DNA of 64,000 bases from Variovorax paradoxus (GCF_018614915.1 NZ_JAGGNU010000011.1:1-64000); one strand, 5' to 3'; counted from the first letter of the stretch, positions 19,202 to 31,488 are shown. Made by a program: numbers and translations. The notes: a model not told the origin generated them from the sequence alone.

Positions 19202-19576
19202 AGGTTGGTCGTGCCGGAGAACGCAGCGCTGGAGGTCGAGGCCCAGGTGCAGAACAAGGACATCGGCCACTTGCGTGCGGGGCAACGCGTCATCAACAAG
19301 TTCGAGACCTTCGATTTCACGCGCTACGGCTACATCGAAGGCGAAGTGCAGTGGGTGGGCCAGGACGCGGTCGTCGATCCGAAGCTGGGGCCGGTGTATC
19401 CGATCCGTCTGAAGCTCGGTGGGTTGGAAACGCCGTACGCCGTGAACGGGCGAAGGGGCGTGGTGTCTGCCGGCATGAACGTGAGCGCCGATATCCGTAC
19501 CGGCGAACGCCGATTGATCGAGTACTTCCTGTCGCCGATGCTGCGCTACAAGGAAGAAGCATTGCGCGAGCGCTGA
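19202..19576 (+). pseudogene. HlyD-type membrane fusion protein, C-terminal remnant
   Basis: Frame +2 here encodes only the last ~125 residues of a type I secretion membrane fusion protein. It starts near LVVPENAALEVEAQVQNKDI, passes through FETFDFTRYGYIEGEV and ends with the hallmark RRLIEYFLSPMLRYKEEALRER. Full HlyD-type proteins are ~400-480 residues with an N-terminal membrane anchor and coiled coil, all absent here. No recognisable start or ribosome site precedes the homologous part. The stop lies 14 bases before the TolC-like gene, as in an intact hlyD-tolC operon. The remnant therefore indicates loss of hlyB and most of hlyD. Confidence 0.8.
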
Positions 19577-19590
19577 GGCAGGCGAAAGAG

Positions 19591-21024
19591 ATGACAGAGT
19601 TGTTCTACAGGCACCTGCGGGCAGGCCTCATGCTCTTCATGGCCGGCGCCCTGTGTGCTCCGGCCGCAGCGCAGGTGGAAGACCTGATGGACGTGTACCG
19701 GAAGGCCATCGAGCATGACCCGCTTCATGAATCGGCGCGGCGCACGCTCGAAGCCGCGGAGCAGAAGCTGCCGCAGGCCATGGCGGGCCTGCTGCCGGCG
19801 GTGGCGCTCACGGGCGGCACGGGGAGGCAACAGGCCGATGCGTCCTTCTCTGGCGCGGCGGCGGTCGAGCGTGATGTCCGAAGCTGGAACTGGAATCTGC
19901 AGCTGACCCAGCCCCTCTTCCGGTGGGCGAACGTGGTTGCGCATCGTCAGGCGGGCGCGCAGGTGCGGCAGGCGCGGGAGCAGTATCGCCTGGCAGAGCA
20001 CGAGCTGATGCTGCGCGTCGCGCAGGCGTACTTCGATGTGCTGGTCGCCCATGAAGGCATCTCGGTCGCCGATGCACAGCGCCAAGCGGTGGAGCAGCAG
20101 TTGATGCTCGCCCGCCGCAATTTCGAGGTGGGCATGGCGACGGTCACCGACGCCTACGAGGCGCAGTCCCGCTTCGACCTGGCGCGAGCGCAGGCGGTTG
20201 CCGCCCGTACCGAGTCCGATGCGCGCTGGGCCGAGCTCGAAAGGATTCTCGGAACGGCGCCCGCCGGGCTGCGAAGTCTCGATGCGGCCGCCGAGCTGCC
20301 GCGCCCGGTACCCGAGGACTTGCAGGCGTGGATGAGCCGCGCCAGGGAGGAACACCCGCAGGTGCTGATCCAGCTTGCGGCGCAGGACGCAGCAGCCTCG
20401 GAGATCGAGCGCAGCCGGGCGGCGCATTGGCCGACGCTCGATCTCACTGCGAGCCACGGCAGCAACTACGCCTCGGGAACCGTCAGCTCGCCGGCCGACA
20501 TCTCGACGCGCGTGCGCTCGACCCAGCTCGGGCTGCAACTGAGCATTCCCCTCTATTCCGGCGGTGCGATCGATTCGCGCGTGCGCGAAGCCATCAGCTT
20601 CCTCGCGCGAGCCGATGCGGAGCTCGAAGCCGCGCGCAGGCAGGCTGCTGCGTCGGCGCGCCAAGCTTTCTCGGCGGTCGCCAACGGCCGTGCCCAGGCC
20701 GAGGCGCTTCGCTCGGCGGTGCAGACCAGCCAGAGCGCGCTCGACGCCAACAAGATCGGCTATCGCATCGGCACGAGAATCAACATCGATGTGCTCAACG
20801 CGGAACAGCAGCTCCATGCGGCTCGCCGCGACCTGTTTCGCGCCTGCACCGACACCATCTTGCAGAGCCTTCGCTTGAAGGCCGCGGCCGGCACGCTGGC
20901 TGTCGAGGACATCGAAAGCATCAACCGGCTGACGGCTGCCGGCGGCATCATTCCTGCGCCGGCTGCGGCGTTGGCGGCGACGGCAGGCACGATAACTGCA
21001 GCGCAGCCGCAGCGAATGCGGTGA
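19591..21024 (+). CDS. TolC-family type I secretion outer membrane protein
   Basis: This 477-residue outer-membrane channel protein is of the TolC type. It has a signal peptide (about residues 1-27, ending CAPAAAQ), then two structural repeats of long helices. Family blocks are AYFDVLVAHEGISVADAQRQ, RFDLARAQAVAARTE and IDVLNAEQQLHAARRDLF. The gene looks intact although its upstream partners hlyB and most of hlyD are gone. It may be an orphan or may serve another exporter. The ATG at 19591 is supported by the signal peptide. The longer in-frame reading from 18214 is rejected. Confidence 0.88.
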   Translation: MTELFYRHLRAGLMLFMAGALCAPAAAQVEDLMDVYRKAIEHDPLHESARRTLEAAEQKLPQAMAGLLPAVALTGGTGRQQADASFSGAAAVERDVRSWNWNLQLTQPLFRWANVVAHRQAGAQVRQAREQYRLAEHELMLRVAQAYFDVLVAHEGISVADAQRQAVEQQLMLARRNFEVGMATVTDAYEAQSRFDLARAQAVAARTESDARWAELERILGTAPAGLRSLDAAAELPRPVPEDLQAWMSRAREEHPQVLIQLAAQDAAASEIERSRAAHWPTLDLTASHGSNYASGTVSSPADISTRVRSTQLGLQLSIPLYSGGAIDSRVREAISFLARADAELEAARRQAAASARQAFSAVANGRAQAEALRSAVQTSQSALDANKIGYRIGTRINIDVLNAEQQLHAARRDLFRACTDTILQSLRLKAAAGTLAVEDIESINRLTAAGGIIPAPAAALAATAGTITAAQPQRMR

Positions 21025-21084
21025 CTGCAGCTATGAAGTGGCGCCGACCATTCGATGCGCGACCTACCTCATGCTGGAGTTTCC

Positions 21085-21585
21085 ATGCCTTCCCCGATCC
21101 CGCGGGCTCAGTTCAACAAGCTTCGCGCACTTGTCAAGAAGGGCCGTATCCAAACGGCCTACAACAACCTCGCCGACCGCGGCTACTACTACGCCTGCTG
21201 GGCTGCCGGCGACGTCGATACGACGGTCAGCGCGGTGCCGGGCCTGGGCGCCGAAGCCTGCCAAAAGCTCACGGCGGACGAGCTCGCCAAGGTACGGGCC
21301 AGCATGGCGAGCGCCTATCTCGACACCTTGCAGACGCAATTCGAGCAGGGCCCCTGCATCACGCGCGATGTGAGCGCCGAGGAGACTGCCGAATTCCATG
21401 GCGAGGTCTTTCGCGCTCATTTCCTCGGCATCAAGGACTGGACGCTCCATCTTCCCTTCGAGCTGCAGGAAAAGACCGGCGGCCTCGAGGCGGTCGAGCG
21501 CTACTGGCAAGGCGTGTTGCGTACCTCGGCCCAACTGACCGCACGGGCGCTGAATGCCCGCTCGATGGCGCTGATCGCCGCATAG
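21085..21585 (+). CDS. hypothetical protein
   Basis: This 166-residue soluble protein has no signal peptide or membrane segment, and I recognise no domain. Its helical, aromatic-containing sequence (AYNNLADRGYYYACWAAGD) and regular GC-rich codon use suggest a real gene. The ATG at 21085 is preceded by GGAG at 21075. It lies 60 bases after the TolC-like gene on the same strand but shares no obvious function with it. Confidence 0.55.
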   Translation: MPSPIPRAQFNKLRALVKKGRIQTAYNNLADRGYYYACWAAGDVDTTVSAVPGLGAEACQKLTADELAKVRASMASAYLDTLQTQFEQGPCITRDVSAEETAEFHGEVFRAHFLGIKDWTLHLPFELQEKTGGLEAVERYWQGVLRTSAQLTARALNARSMALIAA

Positions 21586-21724
21586 CGCCAAGCCCTCGCG
21601 AGCTGACATTTTTTTGTCACCTCGGCGCGCGCTGTGACATTTCTTGTTCCAGCGCGTGCCCTGCCGTGTCGAATCGAGCGCTACCTAGAATGCGGGCTTG
21701 CCCACTCTCCAGGAAACTTCGCTC

Positions 21725-22972
21725 ATGCATCCGGCTCTTCCCCGCCACGCGATTGCCGCACTGCTGGTCACCGCATTCACCACGCCCGCCACCTGGAGCC
21801 AGGCCCGCGACGAGGCCCTGTACAGCGCCGCCACGGCCGAGCAGCCGGCCGTCGTCAAGACGCTGGAGCGGCTGGTCAACATCGAGACCGGCACCGGCGA
21901 TGCCGAAGGCATGGCCGCGGCGGGCAAGTACTTCGAGGACGAGCTCAAGGCCCTCGGCTTCAGCGTCACGCGCAGCAGGTCGGCCGGCATCGTGGTCGGC
22001 GACAACATCGTCGGCAAGCTGAAGGGCAAGGGCGGCAAGAACATCCTCCTGATGTCGCACATGGACACGGTCTACCTCAAGGGCATCCTCGCCAAGGCGC
22101 CGTTCCGCGTCGAGGGCAACAAGGCCTACGGCCCCGGCATCGCCGACGACAAGGGCGGCAATGCAGTCATCCTGCACACGCTCAAGTTGCTCAAGGCGCG
22201 CGGCTTCCAGGATTTCGGCACGATCACCGTGCTACTCAACACCGACGAAGAGAAGGGCTCCTTCGGCTCGCGCGACCTGATCCAGGAAGAGGCCAAGGCC
22301 AGTGACTACGTGCTCTCCTTCGAGCCCACCAGCGCCGAGTCCGAGAAGCTTTCGCTCGGGACTTCGGGCATCGCCTACGTTCAAGTCAACATCAGGGGCA
22401 AGGCCTCGCATGCCGGCGCGGCGCCCGAACTCGGCGTCAATGCGCTGGTCGAGGCTTCCGACCTGGTGCTGCGCACCATGGACATCGACGACAAGGCGAA
22501 GAACCTGCGTTTCAATTGGACCATCGCGAAGGCGGGCGCGGTGTCCAACATCATTCCCGACAGCGCCACGATCAACGCCGACGTGCGCTACGCGCGCAAC
22601 GAAGACCTGGATGCCGCGATGAAGACCCTGGAGGAGCGCGCACAGAAGAAAAAGCTGCCGAACGCCGAGGTCAAGGTGCTGGTCACGCGCGGCCGCCCGG
22701 CCTTCGATGCCGGCGAAGGCGGCAAGAAGCTGGTCGACAAGGCGGTGGCCTACTACAAGGAGGCGGGCGGCACGCTCGGCGTCGAGGAGCGCACCGGCGG
22801 CGGCACCGATGCGGCCTATGCGGCGCTCTCGGGAAAGCCGGTGATCGAAAGCCTGGGCCTGCCGGGTTTCGGATACCACAGCGATTCGGCCGAGTACGTG
22901 ATGGTCGACGCCATCCCGCGCCGCCTCTACTTGGCCAGCAAGCTGATCATGGACCTCGGTGCCCCGAAATAA
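21725..22972 (+). CDS. carboxypeptidase G2 (glucarpidase)-like M20 peptidase
   Basis: This 415-residue zinc peptidase corresponds residue for residue to carboxypeptidase G2 of Pseudomonas sp. RS-16, which hydrolyses the C-terminal glutamate of folates and methotrexate. Metal ligands His112, Asp141, Glu176, Glu200 and His385 and the catalytic base Glu175 fall at the same numbers. Long stretches such as ILAKAPFRVEG and GVEERTGGGTDAAYAAL look unchanged, judged from memory without an alignment. A signal peptide at about 1-24 indicates a periplasmic enzyme. The start MHPALPRHAIAALL at 21725 is preferred over an upstream ATG. Confidence 0.92.
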   Translation: MHPALPRHAIAALLVTAFTTPATWSQARDEALYSAATAEQPAVVKTLERLVNIETGTGDAEGMAAAGKYFEDELKALGFSVTRSRSAGIVVGDNIVGKLKGKGGKNILLMSHMDTVYLKGILAKAPFRVEGNKAYGPGIADDKGGNAVILHTLKLLKARGFQDFGTITVLLNTDEEKGSFGSRDLIQEEAKASDYVLSFEPTSAESEKLSLGTSGIAYVQVNIRGKASHAGAAPELGVNALVEASDLVLRTMDIDDKAKNLRFNWTIAKAGAVSNIIPDSATINADVRYARNEDLDAAMKTLEERAQKKKLPNAEVKVLVTRGRPAFDAGEGGKKLVDKAVAYYKEAGGTLGVEERTGGGTDAAYAALSGKPVIESLGLPGFGYHSDSAEYVMVDAIPRRLYLASKLIMDLGAPK

Positions 22973-23008
22973 GCAAAGCAAGTCAACAAGCAAGCAGGAG
23001 ACAAGACC

Positions 23009-24136
23009 ATGATGCTCAACGCCGACCAGGAAGCGATCCGCGACGCGGTGCGCGACTTCGCCCAAGCCGAACTCTGGCCCCACGCCCCGCGCTGGGACCG
23101 CGAACACAGCTTCCCCAGGGAGGCCCATGCAGGCCTGGCGGCGCTCGGCGCCTACGGCATCTGCGTGCCCGAGGAAGACGGCGGCGCCGGCCTCGACTAC
23201 CTGACCCTCGCGCTGGTGCTGGAAGAAATCGCGGCCGGCGACGGCGGCACCAGCACCGCGATCAGCGTCACCAACTGCCCCGTCAATGCGATCCTCATGC
23301 GCTACGGCAACGCGCAGCAAAGGAAGACGTGGCTGCAGCCGCTGGCGCAAGGCCGGATGCTCGGCGCCTTCTGCCTGACAGAGCCGCAGGCCGGCAGCGA
23401 TGCCTCGTCGCTGCGCACCACGGCGCGCAAGGATGCGGACGGCTGGGTGATCGACGGCGTCAAGCAGTTCATCACCAGCGGCAAGAACGGGCAGGTCGCG
23501 ATCGTGATCGCCGTTACCGACAAGGGCGCCGGCAAGCGCGGCATGAGCGCCTTCGTCGTGCCGACCGACGCGCCGGGCTACACGGTCGCGCGGCTCGAGG
23601 ACAAGCTGGGCCAGCATTCGAGCGACACCGCGCAGATCAACTTCGACGCCTGCCGCATCCCGGCCGAGAACCTGATCGGCCAGGAAGGCGAGGGCTACAA
23701 GATCGCGCTCGGTGCGCTCGAAGGCGGCCGCATCGGCATCGCCGCGCAGAGCGTGGGCATGGCGCGCAGCGCTTTCGAAGTGGCGCTGGCCTACGCCAAG
23801 GAGCGCCAGGCCTTCGGCGGCGCGATCTTCGACCAGCAGGCCGTCGGTTTCCGGCTCGCGGAATGCGCGACGCAACTGGAGGCGGCGCGCCAGCTGATCT
23901 GGCATGCCGCAAGCCTGCGCGACGCCGGCCTGCCCTGCCTGAAAGAGGCCGCGATGGCCAAGCTCTTCGCGAGCGAGATGGCCGAGAAGGTCTGCAGCGC
24001 AGCCATCCAGACGCTGGGCGGCTACGGCTACGTCAACGACTTTCCGCTGGAGCGCATCTACCGCGACGTGCGCGTGTGCCAGATCTACGAAGGCACCTCC
24101 GACATCCAGAAGCTCCTTATTCAGCGCGCTCTCTAG
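23009..24136 (+). CDS. acyl-CoA dehydrogenase
   Basis: This FAD enzyme introduces the 2,3-double bond in acyl-CoAs and passes electrons to ETF. The 375-residue length is usual. FAD/substrate blocks are FCLTEPQAGSDASSLRT and ITSGKNGQ, and the catalytic base is Glu361 in the C-terminal CQIYEGTSDIQ. That position matches short/medium-chain and short-branched dehydrogenases rather than isovaleryl-CoA dehydrogenase. A ribosome site AGGAG lies at 22996. It stands 36 bases after the glucarpidase-like gene with no metabolic link apparent. Confidence 0.92.
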   Translation: MMLNADQEAIRDAVRDFAQAELWPHAPRWDREHSFPREAHAGLAALGAYGICVPEEDGGAGLDYLTLALVLEEIAAGDGGTSTAISVTNCPVNAILMRYGNAQQRKTWLQPLAQGRMLGAFCLTEPQAGSDASSLRTTARKDADGWVIDGVKQFITSGKNGQVAIVIAVTDKGAGKRGMSAFVVPTDAPGYTVARLEDKLGQHSSDTAQINFDACRIPAENLIGQEGEGYKIALGALEGGRIGIAAQSVGMARSAFEVALAYAKERQAFGGAIFDQQAVGFRLAECATQLEAARQLIWHAASLRDAGLPCLKEAAMAKLFASEMAEKVCSAAIQTLGGYGYVNDFPLERIYRDVRVCQIYEGTSDIQKLLIQRAL

Positions 24137-24248
24137 GCGGCCGCGGGCGCATTTGTGCGGTCATTTCAGTCCTCCAGCGCGGCTCTTTCCTACGTTGGCG
24201 GCGGCGCTGACACAGGTACCTTCATTGGTATCGAAGGAGCACACCGCC

Positions 24249-24464
24249 ATGACCGCAGCGCAAACCCCGCCGAATCCCCAGCCATCGCACAAGCGCCAGC
24301 TTCCCGACGACAACCCATCCACGGTGATTCCGCCGGAGGCTGACAGTGACAGCCTGTACGCCGACGAGTCGGTAGGCGGCAGTGCGGAAGACCAGGCAGA
24401 TGCCAGCAAGCCCACGACCGACGTGAACGCGCCGGGTTTCCTCAGGCGCAAGAAAGCGTCATGA
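24249..24464 (+). CDS. small hydrophilic hypothetical protein
   Basis: This 71-residue Pro/Ser/Asp-rich, probably disordered protein ends in a basic tail (GFLRRKKAS). A strong ribosome site GAAGGAG at 24234-24240 sets the ATG at 24249. I recognise no domain, though similar short proteins are common in Comamonadaceae. An inverted repeat follows at 24520-24541. Confidence 0.5.
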   Translation: MTAAQTPPNPQPSHKRQLPDDNPSTVIPPEADSDSLYADESVGGSAEDQADASKPTTDVNAPGFLRRKKAS

Positions 24465-24597
24465 GTTGACTCCCGGACCGCCGACGGGCCGGTGTTGTCA
24501 CAAATCTCTTGAGCCCGTTCTGTCATCGTTCTGGATGACAGACAGACCTTGCGCGGCGGCGCACCATGGCGACCTCTCTCATCCGAGGACTTTCGCC

Positions 24598-26109
24598 ATG
24601 CCCGTCTCGCCCCTCGCCCAGGCCGTCTGCCCGGCGCCGCTCCTGCTGTGGGCCCTGTATGCCCAAGCCCAGCCCGCCGCCCTCGACATCGCCACGCTGA
24701 CCGCCAGCGAGGCCGCACAGCGCCTCTGCGCCGGCTCGCTGACCAGCGAGCAGTTGGTGACGGCCTATCTCGCCCAGGCCAAGGCCAGGCCGCAGCTCAA
24801 CGCCTTCATCACGCTCGACGAGGCCGGTGCCCTCCGGGCCGCGCGCGCGGCCGATGCGGCGCGCAAGCGCGGCGGCCCCTGCAAGCCGCTGGCCGGCGTG
24901 CCGGTGGTCGTCAAGGACAACATCCAGGTCCAGGGCCTGCCCGCCACCGCCGGCACGCCGGCGCTCAAGGGTTTCGTGCCGGCTGCCGACGCACCGGTGG
25001 TGGCCAAGCTGCGCGCGGCTGGCGCCGTCGTGCTGGGCAAGACCCATATGCACGAGCTCGCCTTCGGCGTCACTGGCTACAACCCTGCGTTCCAGACCGG
25101 GCCCGAAGTCGGCGTGCGCAATGCCTACGACGCCACCCGGATCGCCGGCGGCTCCTCCTCGGGCAACGGCGCAGCGCTCGGCGCTCGCATGGCCCCAGCC
25201 GCGCTCGGCACCGATACCGGCGGCTCGGTGCGCATCCCCTGCGCCTTCAACGGCTGCGCCGCGCTGCGCCCGACCGTCGGTCGCTATTCGCAGCAGGGCA
25301 TCGCGCCGATCTCGCACACGCGCGACACCGCCGGCCCGATGGCGCTTTCGGTCGCCGACCTGGCGCTGCTCGACCGCGTCATCGCCGGCGGCGCGCCGGT
25401 GGTGCCGGCCGATCTCAAGCGCGTTCGGCTCGGCGTGGTGCCGGCCTTCTACGCGAACCTCGATGCCGATACCAAGGCTGCCACCGACGCGGCGCTGGAC
25501 AAACTGCGCGCGGCCGGCGTCACGCTGGTGGATGTCGAGATGCCGAAGCTGATGGAACTCAACGGCGCGGCGAGCTTCCCGATCGCGCTCTACGAGGCGC
25601 ACGACGACATGGTGGCCTACCTCGCGAAGTACCGCACCGGCATCGACATCAGGCAACTGGCCGCGGCGGCCGCCAGCCCCGACGTCAAGGGTACCTACGA
25701 GGGCCTGGTGAATCCGCGCAAGCTGCCGGCGGAAAAGGGCGTGGTCGACGCCAAGCCGGCCTACGACAACGCGATCGCCAAGGCGCGGCCGGCGCTGCAG
25801 AAGCTCTACCGCGACACCTTCAAGGCGAGCAGGCTCGATGCGCTGGTGTTCCCGACCGTGACGCGCGTGGCGCTGGCCGCGACGCCGGAAGCCAGCAGCC
25901 CGGAGAACTTCGGCGCGCTGATCCAGAACACCGATCCCGGCAGCAACGCAGGCATTCCGGGCCTGCAACTGCCCTCGGGCCTGGGTGCCTCGAGCGGCCT
26001 GCCCATCGGCCTGGAATTCGATGGCCCGGCCGGCAGCGACCGCAAGCTGCTGGCCCTGGGCATGGCGGTCGAGGGCGTGCTGGGCCGCCTGCCCGCGCCC
26101 ACCAAATAA
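24598..26109 (+). CDS. amidase-signature family hydrolase with signal peptide
   Basis: This 503-residue amidase has the Ser-cisSer-Lys triad: Lys106 (VVVKDNI), cis-Ser in GGSSSGNG (186-188) and nucleophile Ser210 (DTGGSVRIPC). Residues 1-24 look like a signal peptide, so it is probably exported, as for peptide amidases and some mandelamide-hydrolase-like enzymes. The substrate is not predictable. The ATG at 24598 is chosen for the signal peptide. The stop codon abuts the convergent LuxR-type gene with no spacer. Confidence 0.88.
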   Translation: MPVSPLAQAVCPAPLLLWALYAQAQPAALDIATLTASEAAQRLCAGSLTSEQLVTAYLAQAKARPQLNAFITLDEAGALRAARAADAARKRGGPCKPLAGVPVVVKDNIQVQGLPATAGTPALKGFVPAADAPVVAKLRAAGAVVLGKTHMHELAFGVTGYNPAFQTGPEVGVRNAYDATRIAGGSSSGNGAALGARMAPAALGTDTGGSVRIPCAFNGCAALRPTVGRYSQQGIAPISHTRDTAGPMALSVADLALLDRVIAGGAPVVPADLKRVRLGVVPAFYANLDADTKAATDAALDKLRAAGVTLVDVEMPKLMELNGAASFPIALYEAHDDMVAYLAKYRTGIDIRQLAAAAASPDVKGTYEGLVNPRKLPAEKGVVDAKPAYDNAIAKARPALQKLYRDTFKASRLDALVFPTVTRVALAATPEASSPENFGALIQNTDPGSNAGIPGLQLPSGLGASSGLPIGLEFDGPAGSDRKLLALGMAVEGVLGRLPAPTK

Positions 26110-26853
26110 TCAGCGATCCGGCCCGGGCGCCCTCCAGCCCGCCAGCGCCGAACGGCGCTCGATGCCCAGCTTGCCGAAGATGCGCCGGAGATAGGTGCGC
26201 ACCGTCGGCACGCCGACCGTCATGCGCCTCGCGATCTCCTTGTCGGTCAAGCCTTCGCGCACTGCGCGTGCGACCTGCTGCTCGCGCGGGCTCAGCTGCG
26301 GCCGCACTGCAGTGGGCTGCGCCTCGATGCATGGCCGCAGCTGAGCACGCCGCAGCGCGCCGGCGAAAGCCGGCTCGACCAGGTCCAGCAGCGCTTTCTC
26401 GTGCTCGCCGAAGTCGCCGCGGCCGCGGCAGCGCCAGATGCGCAGATCGCCCAGTGCGCGCTCGCCGTGGAAGGCGTGCAGGTTCATGCCCCAGTGCAGC
26501 CCGTCGCGCGAGAGGAAATCGTTGAAGAAGGGCGTGCGCATCAGCGCGCGCTGTGGCATCACCTCGGTCACGCGGGTGGCGCGGCGGCGCGATTGCAGCA
26601 CGAAGGTGATCGGGTCGTGGTGCTGGTGCCATTCGGCATAGCGGTCGAGGTTGGCCGGGTCCATGTTGAGTGCCACGCGCTGTCCGAAGCTGCCGCTTGC
26701 GGCATCCCAGACGAAGGAGGCGAACTGGTCGGCATGCAGCAGGTCGAGCAAGGCCCAGCCGATGCGCTCGCGGATTTCGCGTTCGCCCTGGTCTTCCGCG
26801 AGCAGCGCGAAGATGCCGCGCAGCGCGTGCTGTTCCGAAGCGCTCAGGTACAT
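26110..26853 (-). CDS. LuxR-family transcriptional regulator
   Basis: This 247-residue protein has a C-terminal GerE helix-turn-helix (LSPREQQVARAVREGLTDKEIA through VRTYLRRIFGKLGIERRSAL) and an N-terminal ~180-residue region without a receiver or classical autoinducer domain that I can recognise. A GTG at 26859 and an ATG at 26853 are in frame. AGGAGG on the minus strand lies one base from the GTG but seven from the ATG, so the ATG is the start. It is convergent and abutting with the amidase gene. Confidence 0.82.
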   Translation of the reverse strand: MYLSASEQHALRGIFALLAEDQGEREIRERIGWALLDLLHADQFASFVWDAASGSFGQRVALNMDPANLDRYAEWHQHHDPITFVLQSRRRATRVTEVMPQRALMRTPFFNDFLSRDGLHWGMNLHAFHGERALGDLRIWRCRGRGDFGEHEKALLDLVEPAFAGALRRAQLRPCIEAQPTAVRPQLSPREQQVARAVREGLTDKEIARRMTVGVPTVRTYLRRIFGKLGIERRSALAGWRAPGPDR

Positions 26854-26947
26854 GGCCACTCCTCCTCGTGCCGGAGCTTAGGCCCGAGCAAGGCCCGCGC
26901 CAACGCTTCCTGTTCAGGGTTTGCGAGAGGGCCGGCACAATGCGGGC

Positions 26948-27385
26948 ATGGCCTCTTCCTCTCCGAACCCCGCCCGCGCTGCCTGCCCGTGCGGGCGCCG
27001 CGACCGTCGGGAGCTGCCGCTGCCCTATGCCCAATGCTGCGGGCGCTATCTCGACGACTTCGAGCGCACGCCCGCGCCGGACGCCGAATCGCTCATGCGC
27101 TCGCGCTACACGGCTTTCGTGCTCGAGCGGGCCGACTATCTGCTCGCGACCTGGCACGCGTCGACGCGCCCTGCGGCCCTCGATTTCGAGCCCGGCGTCA
27201 AATGGCTGGGCCTCGAGGTGCGCTCGCGCTCGGTGCTGGACGCCGACCATGCCGAGGTCGAGTTCGTCGCCCGCCAGCGCAGCAGCGCAGGCGTTGCGAG
27301 CCGGCTGCACGAACGCAGTCGCTTCGTGCGCGAGGACGACGGCGCGCTCAGCCGATGGTATTACCTCGACGGCGATCTGCGCTGA
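26948..27385 (+). CDS. YchJ-family protein
   Basis: This 145-residue protein has the YchJ/UPF0225 pattern of an N-terminal SEC-C-like cysteine cluster (CPCGR ... YAQCCGRY) followed by SLMRSRYTAFVLERADYLLATW and a C-terminal NTF2-like fold. YchJ proteins bind zinc through the Cys cluster, and their cellular job is not established. The ATG at 26948 (MASSSPNPAR) is chosen over an upstream in-frame codon because homologues begin near the Cys motif. Confidence 0.85.
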   Translation: MASSSPNPARAACPCGRRDRRELPLPYAQCCGRYLDDFERTPAPDAESLMRSRYTAFVLERADYLLATWHASTRPAALDFEPGVKWLGLEVRSRSVLDADHAEVEFVARQRSSAGVASRLHERSRFVREDDGALSRWYYLDGDLR

Positions 27386-27577
27386 AGCTTCGAAGTCGCT
27401 GAAAAAACCGGCGCGGCCGCCCGTGGCCTGCACTGCACGCTAGCAATTCGATAGCGCGCAGCGGCGCATTGTGTCCAGATAGGAGACAGTCCGATTCCGT
27501 TTGGGCTATTTATCCGGCGCCGCTTCGCCCCCACACTCCTTTCCAGACTTCAAACACAAGCAGGACAAGAGGGCGAG

Positions 27578-28417
27578 ATGACCAGCAGCACCAGGATTTC
27601 GAGCGCATACCGGCAATGGCTTCGCGCCATGCGGGTCGCGCCGGCATTGACTGCTGCGCTCTGGATCGCTGCCCCGGCCGCGCACGCCGACGATGCCGCC
27701 GGCGTCACTCCCTTCTCGAGCGCCAAGGCCGCACGGGCGCCCGAGCCGTGGCGCTTCACCAGCCTGCCGAACAAGACGCCGACCCGCTTCGAAGTCGTGC
27801 AGCAGGGCGGCCAGCGGGTGCTCAAGGTCGAAGCCGACCAGTCCTACGGCAACCTCGTGCATGCCACCCAAGTGCCGCTCAACGCTTCCACCACGCTGGC
27901 CTGGCGCTGGCGCGTCGACGACTTCGTGAAGGACGCCGACCTGCGCACGCGTGCCGGCGACGACGGCGCGGCCAAGCTCTGCGTGTTCTTCGATTTCCCC
28001 ACCGAGCGGCTGTCCTTCGGCGAACGCACGCGCCTGGCGCTGGCACGCCGCACCACCGGCGAGCAAGTGCCCAGCGAAGCCTTGTGCTACGTGTGGGACA
28101 ACAAGGAAGCCAAGGGCACCGCGCTCGTGAACGCCTTCACCCAGCGCATGCGCATGGTGGTGCTCGAGTCGGGCCCGGCGGCGACGCCCGGCACGTGGCT
28201 GAGCGAGCGCCGCAACCTGCTGGCCGACTACCGGCGCGTCTTCGGCGACGAGGCCGGCGACACCATGCCCGACGTGGTGGCGATCGCGGTCTCGGCCGAT
28301 GCCGACAACACGCAAGGCCACGGGCTGGCCTTCTTCTCCGACATCGACCTGCGCAGCATCGGCTCCACGCGCAGCGCCGGCGGCTTCGTGGCCGGGCGTC
28401 CCGGGACCGGGGAATAG
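27578..28417 (+). CDS. DUF3047 family exported protein
   Basis: This 279-residue protein has a signal peptide (cleavage probably after AAPAAHA near residue 37). The DUF3047 pattern includes LAWRWRVDDFVKDADLRT, KLCVFFDFPTERL and ALCYVWDNKE. It is presumably periplasmic. The family has no assigned function but looks carbohydrate-binding-like in its beta-rich layout (inference). It ends 10 bases before the DedA-rhodanese gene. Confidence 0.82.
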   Translation: MTSSTRISSAYRQWLRAMRVAPALTAALWIAAPAAHADDAAGVTPFSSAKAARAPEPWRFTSLPNKTPTRFEVVQQGGQRVLKVEADQSYGNLVHATQVPLNASTTLAWRWRVDDFVKDADLRTRAGDDGAAKLCVFFDFPTERLSFGERTRLALARRTTGEQVPSEALCYVWDNKEAKGTALVNAFTQRMRMVVLESGPAATPGTWLSERRNLLADYRRVFGDEAGDTMPDVVAIAVSADADNTQGHGLAFFSDIDLRSIGSTRSAGGFVAGRPGTGE

Positions 28418-28427
28418 CGGGAACGCC

Positions 28428-31488
<3,061 letters not shown>

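Noticed and set aside
27386..27577. Possible RNA gene or promoter in the gap before the DUF3047 gene
   Set aside because: I found no convincing fold, repeat or terminator in these ~190 bases; they are probably just a leader region.
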